Part shown: in pieces, positions 10,474-21,299 of the stretch
Position numbering within the stretch: position 1 is the first letter of the stretch
Layout: each line of letters begins with the position of its first letter
Source: Pomphorhynchus laevis
Taxonomy: Eukaryota > Acanthocephala > Palaeacanthocephala > Echinorhynchida > Pomphorhynchidae
Direction of reading: 5' to 3'
NCBI GenBank assembly: GCA_012934845.2
Contig: WNNJ02001095.1
Location: 1 to 64,000 of the forward strand
DNA: 64,000 bases
Program-made: the position numbers and the translations under genes
Notes under the pieces: generated by a model
Databases searched by the model: none
Told to the model about the DNA's origin: nothing
The model's input: only the letters and a program-made list of their open reading frames with translations

Positions 10474-11690
10474 TTTATCATTATTTAAAAATGTTTTTTG
10501 AATATTTTAAATTTTATTTAAAAAAGTTTATAAATAAATTAAAATATTTTTTGTCATGTAATTCTAACGCAGGAAATATTCCTGATTATTTTTTTCTTAT
10601 TACGAAAAATGTGTTTTGAATATTTTAAATTATATTTTAATTTATATTTTATTAAATGCTAATGACGTATTTCCACTGATGACATTTGATTGTTTAATGT
10701 ACCTTATTCTAATACAAAGTATATTATTTATTATCCATGAAAAATTTATGGATGGATTATATAAATAACAAAATCGATTAATAATAAATATAAATAGAAA
10801 TGTTATAGATAGAAAAGCTTCCATTCTACCTTTATACCATTCCACCTTTATAGATACCATTCTACCATTATAGATAGATGTATCTACCATTCTACCTTTA
10901 TTGATAGAAAAGCTTCCATTCTATCATTTTAAAGTAGATACCTGTCACATGTTATACATGAAGCGTTTTTCATCGATATTATGCAGAATAACAAAGATGA
11001 TGTATATTTAACGATATTTTATTAATTTTCATTTAACTATTCGGCTTTAATTATTCCCTATGGGAATTCTTAAAATTTCATTAGTTAATTTATTATATTT
11101 AATATAATATGGTTTATATTATATTTATGAATTTACTAATAAGAGATAAATCAGAATAAAAATTAGAGGTAATCATAATAAACTGTATAAATTACAATTC
11201 CACAATTTCCTTTATTTAGTTTTGTTTCTTTACTTTTTTCATAAATCCTTTTAACTTTTTGCATTTGTTTCATTTTCTTTGTTTTTGTTTGTGTAGTCCT
11301 AATATACTAGCATTTTACTTTGTAATGATATTGTTGTTACATTTTAACTTTGTTTCATTTGGTGTTTACTGATTTTGCTATATAAAAACTGTTTGTAATT
11401 ATCCTGAAGATGATAACTTGAGCTATCGAAATATTCTAATAATTGGAATAAATCTTATTTCTTCTTTCCTGGACATTTATAAAAGTATAAAATACATTTA
11501 TAATTTGTATAAAGGATTAATAAATGAATAAATACATTAAACGATGCCATCACTCACTCACAAATATAAACCTAAAAGTTTGTTTCGGCATGACTATTAT
11601 TAGAAAAAAGAGCAATAAACGATTATCTCGATCATTACGAATTCAAAGCATCAAATCAAATCAGCTAACTGAGTCTACGTATTTAATATA
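10474..11690. repeat. Inverted duplication, left copy (pairs with 47,035-48,234)
   Basis: Reading this segment backwards gives almost the same sequence as 47,035-48,234. Matches run from ATAATGATAA at the outer end, through the AAGCTTCCATTCTA minisatellite and the GATAACTTGAGCTATCG tract, to the start of the adjacent PLE-1 terminus. The homology then continues into the PLE-1 copy on each side. The shared part includes a PLE-type 3' tail (GAAGATGATAACTTGAGCTATCGAAATATTC-like, near 11,404-11,436) and another PLE-1-like terminal piece near 10,650-10,745. Confidence 0.88.
10795..10925. repeat. Minisatellite, TACCATTCTACC units
   Basis: Imperfect repeats of CCATTCTACCTTTATAGATA occur five or six times, bracketed by two copies of AGATAGAAAAGCTTCCATTC / TGATAGAAAAGCTTCCATTC. 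An inverted copy is at 47,780-47,905. Confidence 0.85.
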
Positions 11691-12955
11691 ATTATAAAAT
11701 AAACAAAACATAATAATGCTAAATCAAAATTTAATAATTAAATAATAAAATTAAAAATCGTTTTTAGATTTTCTATAATTTAAATCAAGTTAAAAAAATG
11801 AAATTTAAAATAAACGTAATTTTTATGAATTGACTAATAAATAACAGACGTTGTATCAGAATAAGAATTAGAGGTCATCAGGAGGAACTGCTATGCTATC
11901 AGGTTTCGGCCCCTAACTCCTCTATCCAACATAGCAGCGGGGCCAAATACATGCTAATGATGTATTTCCTATGATAAAACTATCTAGTATCTTATTCTAA
12001 TACAAAGTATATTATTTATTATCCATCCATAAAAATTTGCCACTTAAGAGTTTTAATTTATTCTTTATATTATTGTGTTGATTTATATATTTTACTATTT
12101 TCTGCTTGATGTTATTTTTATAGTAACCTAGTTTAAAATATGTATCTATTAAATTATTTAAATGATTTTGAAGAAAGCCAATATCATTACATATTGTTGC
12201 AATTCTTAAAATTTCATTATTTAATGTATTATATTTTATATTATATGGTATGCATGAATGCTCATGCAAAAATATGTTTCTTGTAAATTTAAATGTCATC
12301 TTTACGATATAAATTAATAGTAGTTTTAGTTAATGTTAATTTAATATTCATATCTAGATATACACCTTCATTATCATTAATATTGCTTTCATTAATAATG
12401 AGGCTACCTTTATAAATTTGTTCGATTATTGAATAAAAATAGCTAGAATTAAATGCCAATATATCATCAATGTATCGAAACATATATTTATATATTTATA
12501 TAGCTTAGATTTACTTGTACACAGTTATGAACAAATTCATATTCTTTAAAGCTTAAAAACAAGTCAGCTACAATTGGACTACTATTACTTTCCATTTCTA
12601 TTACTTCCTCCAATTTTATTACGAATAGCAGTGATAAAATAAAAACATTTGGGTTTGACCTCAAATAAAACAAATTAAAAATAAAATTACACCCTTTTTA
12701 TACCCTTTTTATCCATTATAGAACAGTGACTTGTAATAATTGTTTCTAAACTCAACTCACTACGTTCATATGTTGGATTTACATTTAAATCATTAGAATT
12801 AACCTCTTTCATTAGTATATCATAATAAAGCTTTTTGCATATGAAAGACAAAGTTATTACTAGCTTTATCAATAGTTGTTATTATATAGTTATCCTTTAA
12901 TTTAGTAAGTTCTGTATACATATCTTTATTATTTTTATCTTTTCTTTTATAATTG
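11655..12955 (-). mobile_element. PLE-1 copy with internal deletion
   Basis: Penelope-like retroelement on the minus strand. Its 3' terminal region is at 11,655-12,000. The C-terminal RT part is at 12,012-12,299 (FLHEHSCIPYN to [11 protein letters not shown]) and the palm with FRYIDDI at 12,289-12,483. An upstream segment at 12,687-12,872 has FICKKLYYDILMKEV. Frames are broken by small indels. The stretch encoding the first catalytic palm motif is missing; in its place is the junction sequence (near 12,600-12,690) also found at 39,460-39,540 and 46,030-46,110. The element cannot make an active RT. Confidence 0.88.
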
Positions 12956-13204
12956 TTTGTTTTTTTTAATTTAAATTAACAAATTTCATTTGTTATTTTC
13001 ATTTTACAATTATTATTTAAATTATAAATATTTATTATTTAATTATAAAATTTTGAAATTAAATATAATACAATTACTAAATATATAATTACATAATAAG
13101 TAATTATAATATAATTACTTATTATGTTTAATGATTTTAGAAGATTTTAGAGCAAATATTAATTTTTAAATTATGTTGAAATTATTTAATTATCATTAAA
13201 TAAT

Positions 13205-14385
13205 AATTTAAATAATAATTAATTTTCTTTATGATAACATAGCCGTTACTCTTGATGACCTCTAACCCTTATTCTGATACATCCTTTGCTATTTATTTGT
13301 CACTTAATAAAAAAAGGTTTTATATTAAATTTCAATTTTAAATTTTAATTTAAAATATTTTAATCTAAAAATATGTTATTTAAGTTATTATATGTTAAAT
13401 TTAAAAGGAAGCAAATTAAAAATAAAATTATTAATTGCATTGTACTAAAAGATCAATTAATAAATCCTAATCCACAAATATAAGTTAAATTAAATCTTAT
13501 ATTATTTATTTTTATTTAGCATAATTTTTAAATATTATTATTATTAAAAATATCATTATTTTTAAATAATTATATTGTTTAAATTTGTTCATATGAGGAA
13601 TCGGTCCGAAACCTGATAACATAGCCGTTACTCTTGATGACCTCTTATCTTTATTCTGAAACATCCTTTGCCATTTATTTGTCAATTTATAAAAAATAAG
13701 TTTTATGCTAAATTTCAATTTTAAATTTTAATTTAATATAAATTGTAAAAAATCTTATCTAAAAATATGTTATTTAATTTATATGTTAAATCTCAAAGGA
13801 AGCAAATTAAAAATAAAATAATTAATTGCATTGTATTAAAAGATCAATTAATAAATCCTAATTTAGGATCAGCCATATTTAATAGCTAAATTATGTATTC
13901 GAGCCTCTTTCTCAAACGCGCGTCTCAAACGCTACTATGTTGGGTCAAAGAATAGGGGCCGAAACTTGATTGAATATTAGGTCCTCTTGATGACCTCTAA
14001 TCCTTATTCTGATACATCATTTGTTATTTATTAGTCGCTTAATAAAAATTAACTTTTATATTAAATTTCAATTTTCAATTTGAACTTGATGTAAATTATA
14101 TAAAATCTTATAATCTATAATCTATTTTTTATTTAATTTTTAAATTTAAAATCATTCACAATTATTTAACTTGATATAAATATAAATTATATAAAATGTA
14201 ATATAAGGTATAAGGTATTTACTATATAAAGTGCAGGTATAAAACAATTATTAAAGACACCAGTCCTTTTAGTATAAACTATTAGAATCAAAAGTGCTAG
14301 CAGTATTGTTCTTTCGTACAATACTCCAGATGACCTCTAATTATTATTTTGATAAATCGTCTATTATTTTTTATTAGTCAATTCA
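13205..14385 (+). mobile_element. Tandem run of PLE-1 terminal fragments
   Basis: At least four + oriented pieces begin near 13,215, 13,590, 13,905 and 14,320. Each carries variants of TTGATGACCTCTAA, TTATTCTGATACATC and TTATTTGTCAATT. The AAGGAAGCAAATTAAAAATAAA stretch at 13,408 and 13,797 is a further internal repeat. No coding sequence is present. Confidence 0.65.
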
Positions 14386-14389
14386 TAAA

Positions 14390-15010
14390 ATTGACTTTTA
14401 TTTTAAATTTCAATTTTTTTATTTTATTGTATTGTAAGTAATATAAAAGCACGCCATAAATTGATACATAAATTGACCTATTCGTATAAGTTTCACTCTC
14501 ACCGAAATGAAAATCGAATGTTTAATATAAATGATTTTGAACCCTTCTGTTAACTTTTAATTTCAAAACGAAATATCAACGAAATACGAATGCTAAATTA
14601 ATGTCATATTTCGTCGACTGCTCTAAAATAAATGGCCGCTACATCGTCTGTTATTTATAAGTCAATTCATAAAAATTGACTTATTTTTTAAATTTAACAT
14701 GATATAACCTGTATAAAAAATCTTATAACAATTATTTATTATTTATAATTATTTATTATTTAAGTATTTAAATTTTATTTACTGCTGGTTGTGTTTATAA
14801 TTTATAATGCTTATAAAAAATAACTTATTTTAAATTTTATTTTTTTCAACATGGTGTATAAGCAAACGAAGCAATAAAATATTAGTTTAAATAATGACGC
14901 GATTATAGAAAAATATTAAATTTACAATTTTTTTAGAAACAAAAATATAATTGCACAAAAAAGGATAAATACAGGAGAACGTTTGTCTTCTTCGTAGAGA
15001 AATGACATTC
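14390..15010 (-). mobile_element. RLE-B 3' untranslated region
   Basis: Directly repeated at 32,895-33,530 with about 97% identity by eye, both copies running into the same end of the RLE-B coding region. That pattern fits the 3' UTR of one retroelement family. It contains a PLE-1-like scrap (CTGTTATTTATAAGTCAATT), so either an older insertion was captured or the unit was duplicated as a block. Confidence 0.6.
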
Positions 15011-16330
15011 GTTTAGGAGGGCTAGCAGCTACCACCAGCCTACCATGTTCTTGCACTTTAGAGCCGTCTCCAGAATGCTGTCAGCATTTCCACTTTGGAT
15101 GGTGATGCTAACGTTTTTGATTAGGTATAAAATAGCACATGAATCCCCGGTTACGTGCTTCAATCTTTTTCCTATCTCTTTAACAAGAGCCAAAGCGGAA
15201 GAACCCAGTGATTCATAAGTCTCTACTCCAAAAAGGCAAAATATGTGGGACATGGTCAAGTCGGCATATTTCAGTCGTTTCAGCTCTTCGGCATATGAAG
15301 CTGCTTCGCCCGCTCCTCTGGCTGCATTCCTAACATTGCTGGCTGCGAGGGTGTCCATACAGGTGGCGTCCCACATCAAACATTTCCCTTCACGCCAAGG
15401 GAAAATGGGGACTCCATCAAGACGTCGACCGTCCGATCTGCATACATTGGATGGCTCTAGAATGTTTGGGGGCGTTGACGGTGTTGAGGACTCTGCTTAT
15501 CACTGAATTTATTTCCGCGTGTCTGGGGAATCTGCCTCTCGAAATTCTGCATGCTAATCCGTGTCGTCCTGACTCGTCAGCAGGCGCTCCACAATAATAT
15601 ACGTGTGGAGTATATGTAGAAAGGCCTAGTCTTAGAGAAATCCTCAATCTCACAACCTCGTCATCGAGCAAAGTTCCCAGGGCACTAATCGGAACTGTGT
15701 TTAGCCAAGCACCAGACTCACTTGTGGAGACCGCCATAATTCGCACGCGAGATGCCTCGTCTTCCGAGCCTTCAATTAAAGATTCATGAGCTCGTTTAAC
15801 GAGGGGAGTGTCCCAAGCGGATTGTTTATGGCTATTAGACGGTGCCTCACTGAGACCCGTCTTGGCCAATCAAGTTTAGTAGCCAGCGTCAAAATGTGGT
15901 CTGTGTAGAGTTATTCAAAAGAATGTTGACGCAGTTATTCGTTGCCACTACAGACGATAAAAAAGCCGGAAAAGCAATGTCCGCTGAACTGCGGATATCC
16001 AAACCGCCGAACGGCGCGGGCAATGAAGCTTGACGCCAAGAATCGTTCGCTATCGCGCAATTTGTGATGTGGGATAAATATATTTCCAGTACACCATCGA
16101 GCTTATAGAGTTCCGCGTACATGTTGAAGCAAGGAGTTGTACGGAACTTATAAAGCAATCTGGCATGTAAAGACAGTTTTTTACAAGAAAAAGTGCCTCG
16201 TGAGCACGAAGTTCGCAAAACCTAGTGCACATTAATAGCAATTGATCCTCGCTCTGAGCCAAATCTTTCGGTGAATTCTCTTCAAAGACAACGCTTCCAA
16301 GGATTTGCAAATTTTCCCGACCATTTGCAA
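15011..16330 (-). pseudogene. RLE-B non-LTR retrotransposon, 3' half
   Basis: Minus-strand frames in order are 16,310-16,050 (RFCELRAHEALFLVKNCLYMP), 16,218-15,889 (a thumb-like region: WRQASLPAPFGGLDIRSSAD), 15,869-15,417 (HVYYCGAPADESGRHGLACR, then GRFPRHAEINSVISR) and 15,379-15,029 (MMWDATCMDTLAAS to KNVSITIQSGNADSI). The Cys/His cluster, then RHAEIN, then WDATCMDTLA is the layout I know from metazoan LINEs with a PD-(D/E)XK restriction-like endonuclease. The catalytic RT palm lies upstream and is absent. Frame changes separate every block, so it is dead. A cut at 15,417-15,379 damages the nuclease core. Confidence 0.85.
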
Positions 16331-16339
16331 ATGGTCGAA

Positions 16340-16860
16340 CAGATTTAAATTTGATTTACATCGTTTATAATTTATTAGTCAATTCATAAACATTGACGTT
16401 TATCTTAAATTTTTAATTTGAACTTTATATAAATTATATAAAATATTATATAACAATTATTTATTATTATTTGAATGTTCTTGAATAAATTATTTACAAC
16501 AAAAAAATATTTATTTATTAAACTTCATCAGATGAAATATGTCATTAGCGTGTATTTGGCCTCGCTGATATGCTTGGTCGAAGAATAGGATCCAAAACAT
16601 GATAGCATAGCAATTTCTCTTGATGATCTCTAATCCTTATTCTGATACATTCTCTGTTATTTATTTGTCAATTCATAAGTCTATTCAGTCGTTTAAATTT
16701 ATAAGTCTATTCAGTCTATTCAGTTTATTCGCTACTTATTCTGATAAAAACACAACTTTAATCTCATATCTTATGTTATTTATTAGTCAATACATAAAAT
16801 TGACTTTTATTTTAAATTTCATTTTTTAATTTTAACTTGATACAAGTTATTTATTGAATT
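16340..16860 (+). mobile_element. PLE-1 terminal fragments
   Basis: The + strand has TTGGCCTCGCTGATATG, TTGATGATCTCTAATCC and TTATTTGTCAATTCATAA, the usual order of the PLE-1 3' region, between about 16,500 and 16,840. A shorter piece lies at 16,360-16,470. The ORF 16,620-16,829 is a by-product. Confidence 0.65.
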
Positions 16861-16864
16861 TTTT

Positions 16865-16896
16865 TTTACTAGAAGGACACTTGTCCTTCTAGTAAA
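16865..16896. repeat. Perfect 15-bp hairpin with 2-nt loop
   Basis: TTTACTAGAAGGACA (16,865-16,879) faces its exact complement TGTCCTTCTAGTAAA (16,882-16,896). It has a T run on the left but no terminator meaning in a eukaryote. Its origin is unknown. Confidence 0.9.
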
Positions 16897-16984
16897 CGAT
16901 AAGCGATAGACAATACTTAGATACAATTTATTATTTATAATTTTTGGTTTTTTTGAAAAATTAAATTTAAACAATTAAATTAAA

Positions 16985-17500
16985 ATTTCTATTAATGGAT
17001 AATAAATAATATACCTTGTATTAGAATAAGATACTAGATAATCAAATATTATCATAGGAAATACGTCATTAGCGCGTATTTGGCCCCGCTGTTATGATGG
17101 GTCGATTATTCAGGGGCCGAAAACTGATAGCATACCAGTTCCTCCTGATGACCTCTAATCCTTATTCTGATAATACGTCTATTATTTATTAGTCAATTCA
17201 TAAAATTGACTTTTATTTTCATAAATTTTGATAAAAAATAAATTATTTATTTATTTATTATTAAATAATTATTTATTATTTTATTATTAAATTGGTTGTT
17301 AGGGCCCATTTGCGGGTAATCTTAAAAATGTTTTATTAGTGTTTTATTTATTTATTTTAATAATAAGAACTATTCTTATGTAAAAAAATTAAATTACTTT
17401 TTTATCATTTTTATTAATAATTTAATTATTTTATATTTACTTATCATTTTTTTAAATTATAATTTAATATACGTAGACTCAGTTACCTGATCTGATTTAA
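16985..17500 (+). mobile_element. PLE-1 3' terminal region, nearly complete
   Basis: It begins just after the equivalent of the ORF stop (ATGGATAATAAATAATATAC) and passes TTTGGCCCCGCTGTTATG, GGGGCCGAAAACTGATAG and CCTCCTGATGACCTCTAATC. It ends near ATACGTAGACTCAGTTACCT. Around 17,230-17,460 an AT-rich expansion with an ATTTATTATT repeat interrupts it. Confidence 0.75.
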
Positions 17501-18485
17501 GAATTGCCATAATATATAATGATATTGGCTTTAGGTACCTCAAGCCTCATGTTATTGAGCAATAGGCGGCGTTTGGTTTAGCTATTTGCTACTTGTTTGC
17601 CCGTATTTTTTGCCGTAACAATCTATGAAAGCGCATAATAAAAGATTTTTAAATGAGTCATATTGTTTGTGTTAAGCAACAAGTGATGATTACTTTATAA
17701 CGCAACGTCCGTTATGTGCCGAAACTATCAAAATAATCCTTTTGTAGAAAAATTAGAGAAAGCGCATTTTCAACAAACTTCCTATCCATTAGTAGCCTTG
17801 TTGAAATGATAGAAAGCATAATTGACCTTGTTATTACTATGTTAGGTACGTTTGAATGTTGTTAATGAACGTTTTTATTTGTTTTATTTCTACGAGTAAT
17901 AAAAATTAAAGTTTAGCTTTTTTTGCTATTTCCGATATGAATTTGGAGTAATTTCATATTCTATATTTTCAATGTCTCCTAAATCCGTGAATTCGAAAGA
18001 TAACGTTAGTTTAATCATCACAAACCTAATTCGAGCAGAACAATAAAACTATTACGCTGTAGCGTAATATGCGTAGGAATTTTACGTAATGCATTCAACA
18101 CAATATCGCTAATTTCAATATTATTTTATTAAAGAACAATCAAAAAGAATAATCCCAAGTAACACGAAACTAATTATCTGTTAATTTAATCATTAATTTC
18201 GTGTCATTAAACCATTTATAGCGATCATATGCTATTATGAGGTGCACTCGTGTTTAAATCGGCGTTTCCAGACTAGATTTTTTGTTAGAATACAAGAAAT
18301 ACGCACTTATCTGTTCACCTTATCTACACAACAATAAGTGCATCGTCACTTACTTTTGAAGAATTCGCTCATTGATCAATGTATTAAAGATATATTATAT
18401 TCATTAAACATCGATATATTATAGATGTTGACTCGGCCGTGAATGGAACCGGTAAAATATTTTGATAAATAATTTAGTTAAAAAA
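17501..18485. other. Spacer, no gene seen
   Basis: The sequence is slightly less AT-rich and has no obvious repeats. No frame with a recognisable domain was found. It may be unique host sequence. Confidence 0.4.
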
Positions 18486-18489
18486 TAGG

Positions 18490-19400
18490 ATTTATTTTAA
18501 AGTGGCAAATGCGTGCCAGCGCACGCTTACATGACCACAACAAAACAAGACTGAATCAGGTGTCGAGAAGGTGTGAACGGAGGAGGTGTTTGAATGTGAT
18601 AAAGGAGGGGGCGCGGCGGACGTCGAGAGGGAGTTGATTCCAGGCGAGTGAGGCGGCGACGAGGAAGGATCGGAGACCGTAGTTGTTGGATTAATTAGGA
18701 ACGTGGAGTAAGAGGGTATGACAGGAACGAAGCGATAGCGAGGTGGGGCGAGTATCGTCTAAGAAAGGAAGGTTGATGAACGATGGGGAGCCGACAGCGA
18801 TGAGACGAAAGGTAACGAGAAGGCGGAGTTTGATGCGGATGTGGATGGTGGGCCAGGAGAGTTGGGCAAAATATGTGGATGTGTGGTCGAAGCGACGGAG
18901 ACGAAAGAGCACTCGAACGGCGGTGTTGATTATTCGTTGTAGGGGTAGGATGATGGATTTTGGAGAATTGGCGAAAAGGCTAAGGCAGTAATCGATTTTA
19001 GGGAAAAGAAACGATGAAAGAAGAGACATACAAGAACGGAAGTCGATAAGGGAGCGGATACGGCGGATGTCACGGAGAATTAAGTTAGATGAGCGGACCT
19101 TGTCACGGACGAATGGTTTAAGGGAAAGGTGATCATCGAAATGGAAGCCTATGAAAGTGAGATTGTGGACTATAGGGATGATCGATGAGGCAAAATATAC
19201 AGTGGGAAGAGATATGTTTGGTTTACGGGGGAGGATCCACATTATTTTGGACTTTTCGGGGTTTATAACGAGATGGAGATTGGAGAGACGTTTGTAGATA
19301 GAAGAAAGACAGTTCGAAGCAGAAATGCCGATATCGTGTATGCGATGTGCGGGTGCATGAACATAGATTAGAATGTCACCGGCGTATTGCATGATATTTT
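18490..19400 (-). pseudogene. LINE-1, 5'-truncated copy with YAGD active site
   Basis: A 233-codon minus frame (19,392-18,691) starts inside the RT palm and runs through the thumb (ILPRKPNISLPTVYF, FIGFHFDD) into the C-terminal region (PKIDYCLSLFANSPKSIILP), with a second frame covering the tail. The 3' end, with its GCGTGCCAGCGCACGC stem-loop, lies at about 18,495-18,540. The catalytic motif reads QYAGD instead of QYADD, so one of the two metal-binding aspartates is lost. Otherwise it is very close to the 22.7-25.7 kb copy and contains the extra base missing there near 25,170. The 5' break is at about 19,395. Confidence 0.9.
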
Positions 19401-19454
19401 AACATAACATTACATGCTTTAAATATCGTTGAGAATCGCTTTCGGGTCAAAAGT

Positions 19455-20175
19455 AACTTTTTTTTATTGCGAACCATCTCTGAGAATACAAAAAGAACTT
19501 TATTTATTTGATATTTCGACTGTACTTAGCAGTCCTTTTCAATCTAAAAATAGAAGAAAATATTACACAAAAGAAAATTCAATTAAAAATAATGTAACTA
19601 AGTTATAGCCCCATCGGCAATAGCTGATTTCATTTTGGAAACCTAATCACGATGTTTAGCAAGTTTATAGTTTACATCCTTTTGAACGTCTTGTGGAGGG
19701 AATTTTAAGGACCAGTTAGATTTATTCCCTTTTATTGTAGGAAAGATGGAAATGCGCAATAATTCCAAAACGAGCCTACGTCCTAACTGTTTTTCTTTAT
19801 GTAGGATATCTGTGCTTTCGAAATCAATGTTATGGCCGGTCTCAATAACATGATTGAATATTGCTGAAGATGTATCACTTTTCTTCAGGTTGTACTTATG
19901 TTGGTACATTCTCTTTTTTAAACCTTGTTTAGTTTGTCCAACGTAGGTCTTCTCACAATCTGAACACGGAATGGTATATATTACACATTGTGATTCTGCA
20001 ACTGGTTTCCTTTTGAAAATGCTACTAAGTCTTGCACCAGTTTTGTAATACACTTTTATACTGTTCTTAAACTTTGAAGTTAACTTAGACAACCGTCTCT
20101 TTAAAGTATTATTGATGAACGTTGATTTAACGTGTTTAATACCTAGCTGTGCGGTCGACGTTCTAGACAACTATA
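19455..20175 (-). mobile_element. PLE-2 GIY-YIG endonuclease module (left, minus copy)
   Basis: A 175-codon open frame (20,170-19,643) encodes a C-terminal GIY-YIG nuclease of a Penelope-like element. The features are CVIYTIPCSDCEKTYVGQT (the GIY-YIG core with a CxxC pair), then LKKRMYQHK, an HVIETGHNIDF stretch, and KEKQLGRRLVLELLRI carrying the expected catalytic glutamate. Such nucleases nick DNA to prime reverse transcription. Downstream on the minus strand is the 3' tail (GAAAAGGACTGCTAAGTACA, then CGAAATATC) and a flank with GCGAACC.TCTCTGAGAATAC. The RT is absent from this copy. The frame is intact over the nuclease. Confidence 0.92.
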
Positions 20176-20204
20176 GAGATCCTCCATTGGCTGATCTCTC
20201 TATG

Positions 20205-21290
20205 ACAAAATAGGAATGTAATATATACAATAGGGTGCGAAGCTTGAAGCATTGATATAGGTATGTCGACGATGTTTTCGCTGTGTTTGATACAGACCCA
20301 AAAATAATAGGTCTAGAGGAAATACTTAACAAACATGACAAGGTAATTCAGTGGTAATCAACGTTCATCAATAATACTTTAAAGAGACGGTTGTCGAAGT
20401 TAACTTCAAAGTTTAAGAACAGTATAAAAGTGTATTACAAAACTGGTGCAAGACTTAGTAGCATTTTCAAAAGGAAACCAGTTGCAGCATCACAATGTGT
20501 AATATATACCATTTCGTGTTCAGATTGTGAGAAGACCTACGTTGGACAAACTAAACAAGGTTTAAAAAAGAGAATGTACCAACATAAGTACAACCTGAAG
20601 AAAAGTGATACATCTTCAGCAATATTCAATCATGTTATTGAGACCGGCCATAACATTGATTTCGAAAGCACAGATATCCTACATAAAGAAAAACAGTTAG
20701 GACGTAGGCTCGTTTTGGAATTATTGCGCATTTCCATCTTTCCTACAATAAAAGGGAATAAATCTAACTGGTCCTTAAAATTCCCTCCACAAGACGTTCA
20801 AAAGGATGTAAACTATAAACTTGCTAAACATCGTGATTAGGTTTCCAAAATGAAATCAGCTATTGCCGATGGGGCTATAACTTAGTTACATTATTTTTAA
20901 TTGAATTTTCTTTTGTGTAATATTTTTCTTCCATTTTTAGATTGAAAAGGACTGCTAAGTACAGTCGAAATATCAAATAAATAAATTAAATCAGCTAACT
21001 GAGTCTACGTATTTAATATAATTATAAAATAAACAAAACATATTAATGCTAAATCAAAATTTAATAATTAAATAATAAAATTAATAATTGCTTTTAGATT
21101 TTCTATAATTTAAATTTTCTATAATTTAAATCAAGTTAAAAAAATGAAATTTAAAATAAACGTCATTTTTATGAATTGAGTAATAAATAACAGACGTTGT
21201 ATCAGAATAATAATTAGAGGTCATCAGGAGGAAGTTCTTTTAATAAAAGTTCTTTTTGTATTCTCAGAGTTGGTTCGCAATAAAAAAGAT
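20205..21290 (+). mobile_element. PLE-2 right (plus) copy, RT relic joined to GIY-YIG module
   Basis: At 20,259-20,354 a + frame reads RYVDDVFAVFDTDPK to KHDKVIQW, the catalytic palm of a Penelope-type RT, then hits a stop created at a deletion junction. The frame 20,391-20,840 (149 codons) is the GIY-YIG nuclease, almost identical to the minus copy (differences include VAESQ to VAASQ and TIPCSD to TISCSD). It ends with the same GAAAAGGACTGCTAAGTACA tail near 20,945. The tail and flank resume at 21,234 after a PLE-1 insertion. With the left copy it forms a large head-to-head inverted repeat. Confidence 0.92.
20985..21233 (-). mobile_element. PLE-1 3'-end insertion inside PLE-2
   Basis: The left PLE-2 arm reads straight from ...AAATAAATAAA into AGAACTTT, whereas here the same point is interrupted by about 249 bp. 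The interruption begins TTAAATCAGCTAACTGAGTC and ends GAGGTCATCAGGAGGAA. This empty versus filled site comparison shows that the fragment inserted as a mobile unit, truncated at its 5' side. An internal 15-bp duplication (ATTTTCTATAATTTAA) is present. Confidence 0.85.
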
Positions 21291-21299
21291 ACTTTAAAT

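Noticed and set aside
16865-16896. Hairpin next to a T run as a transcription terminator.
   Set aside because: Intrinsic terminators of that type are bacterial; the surrounding DNA is clearly eukaryotic.
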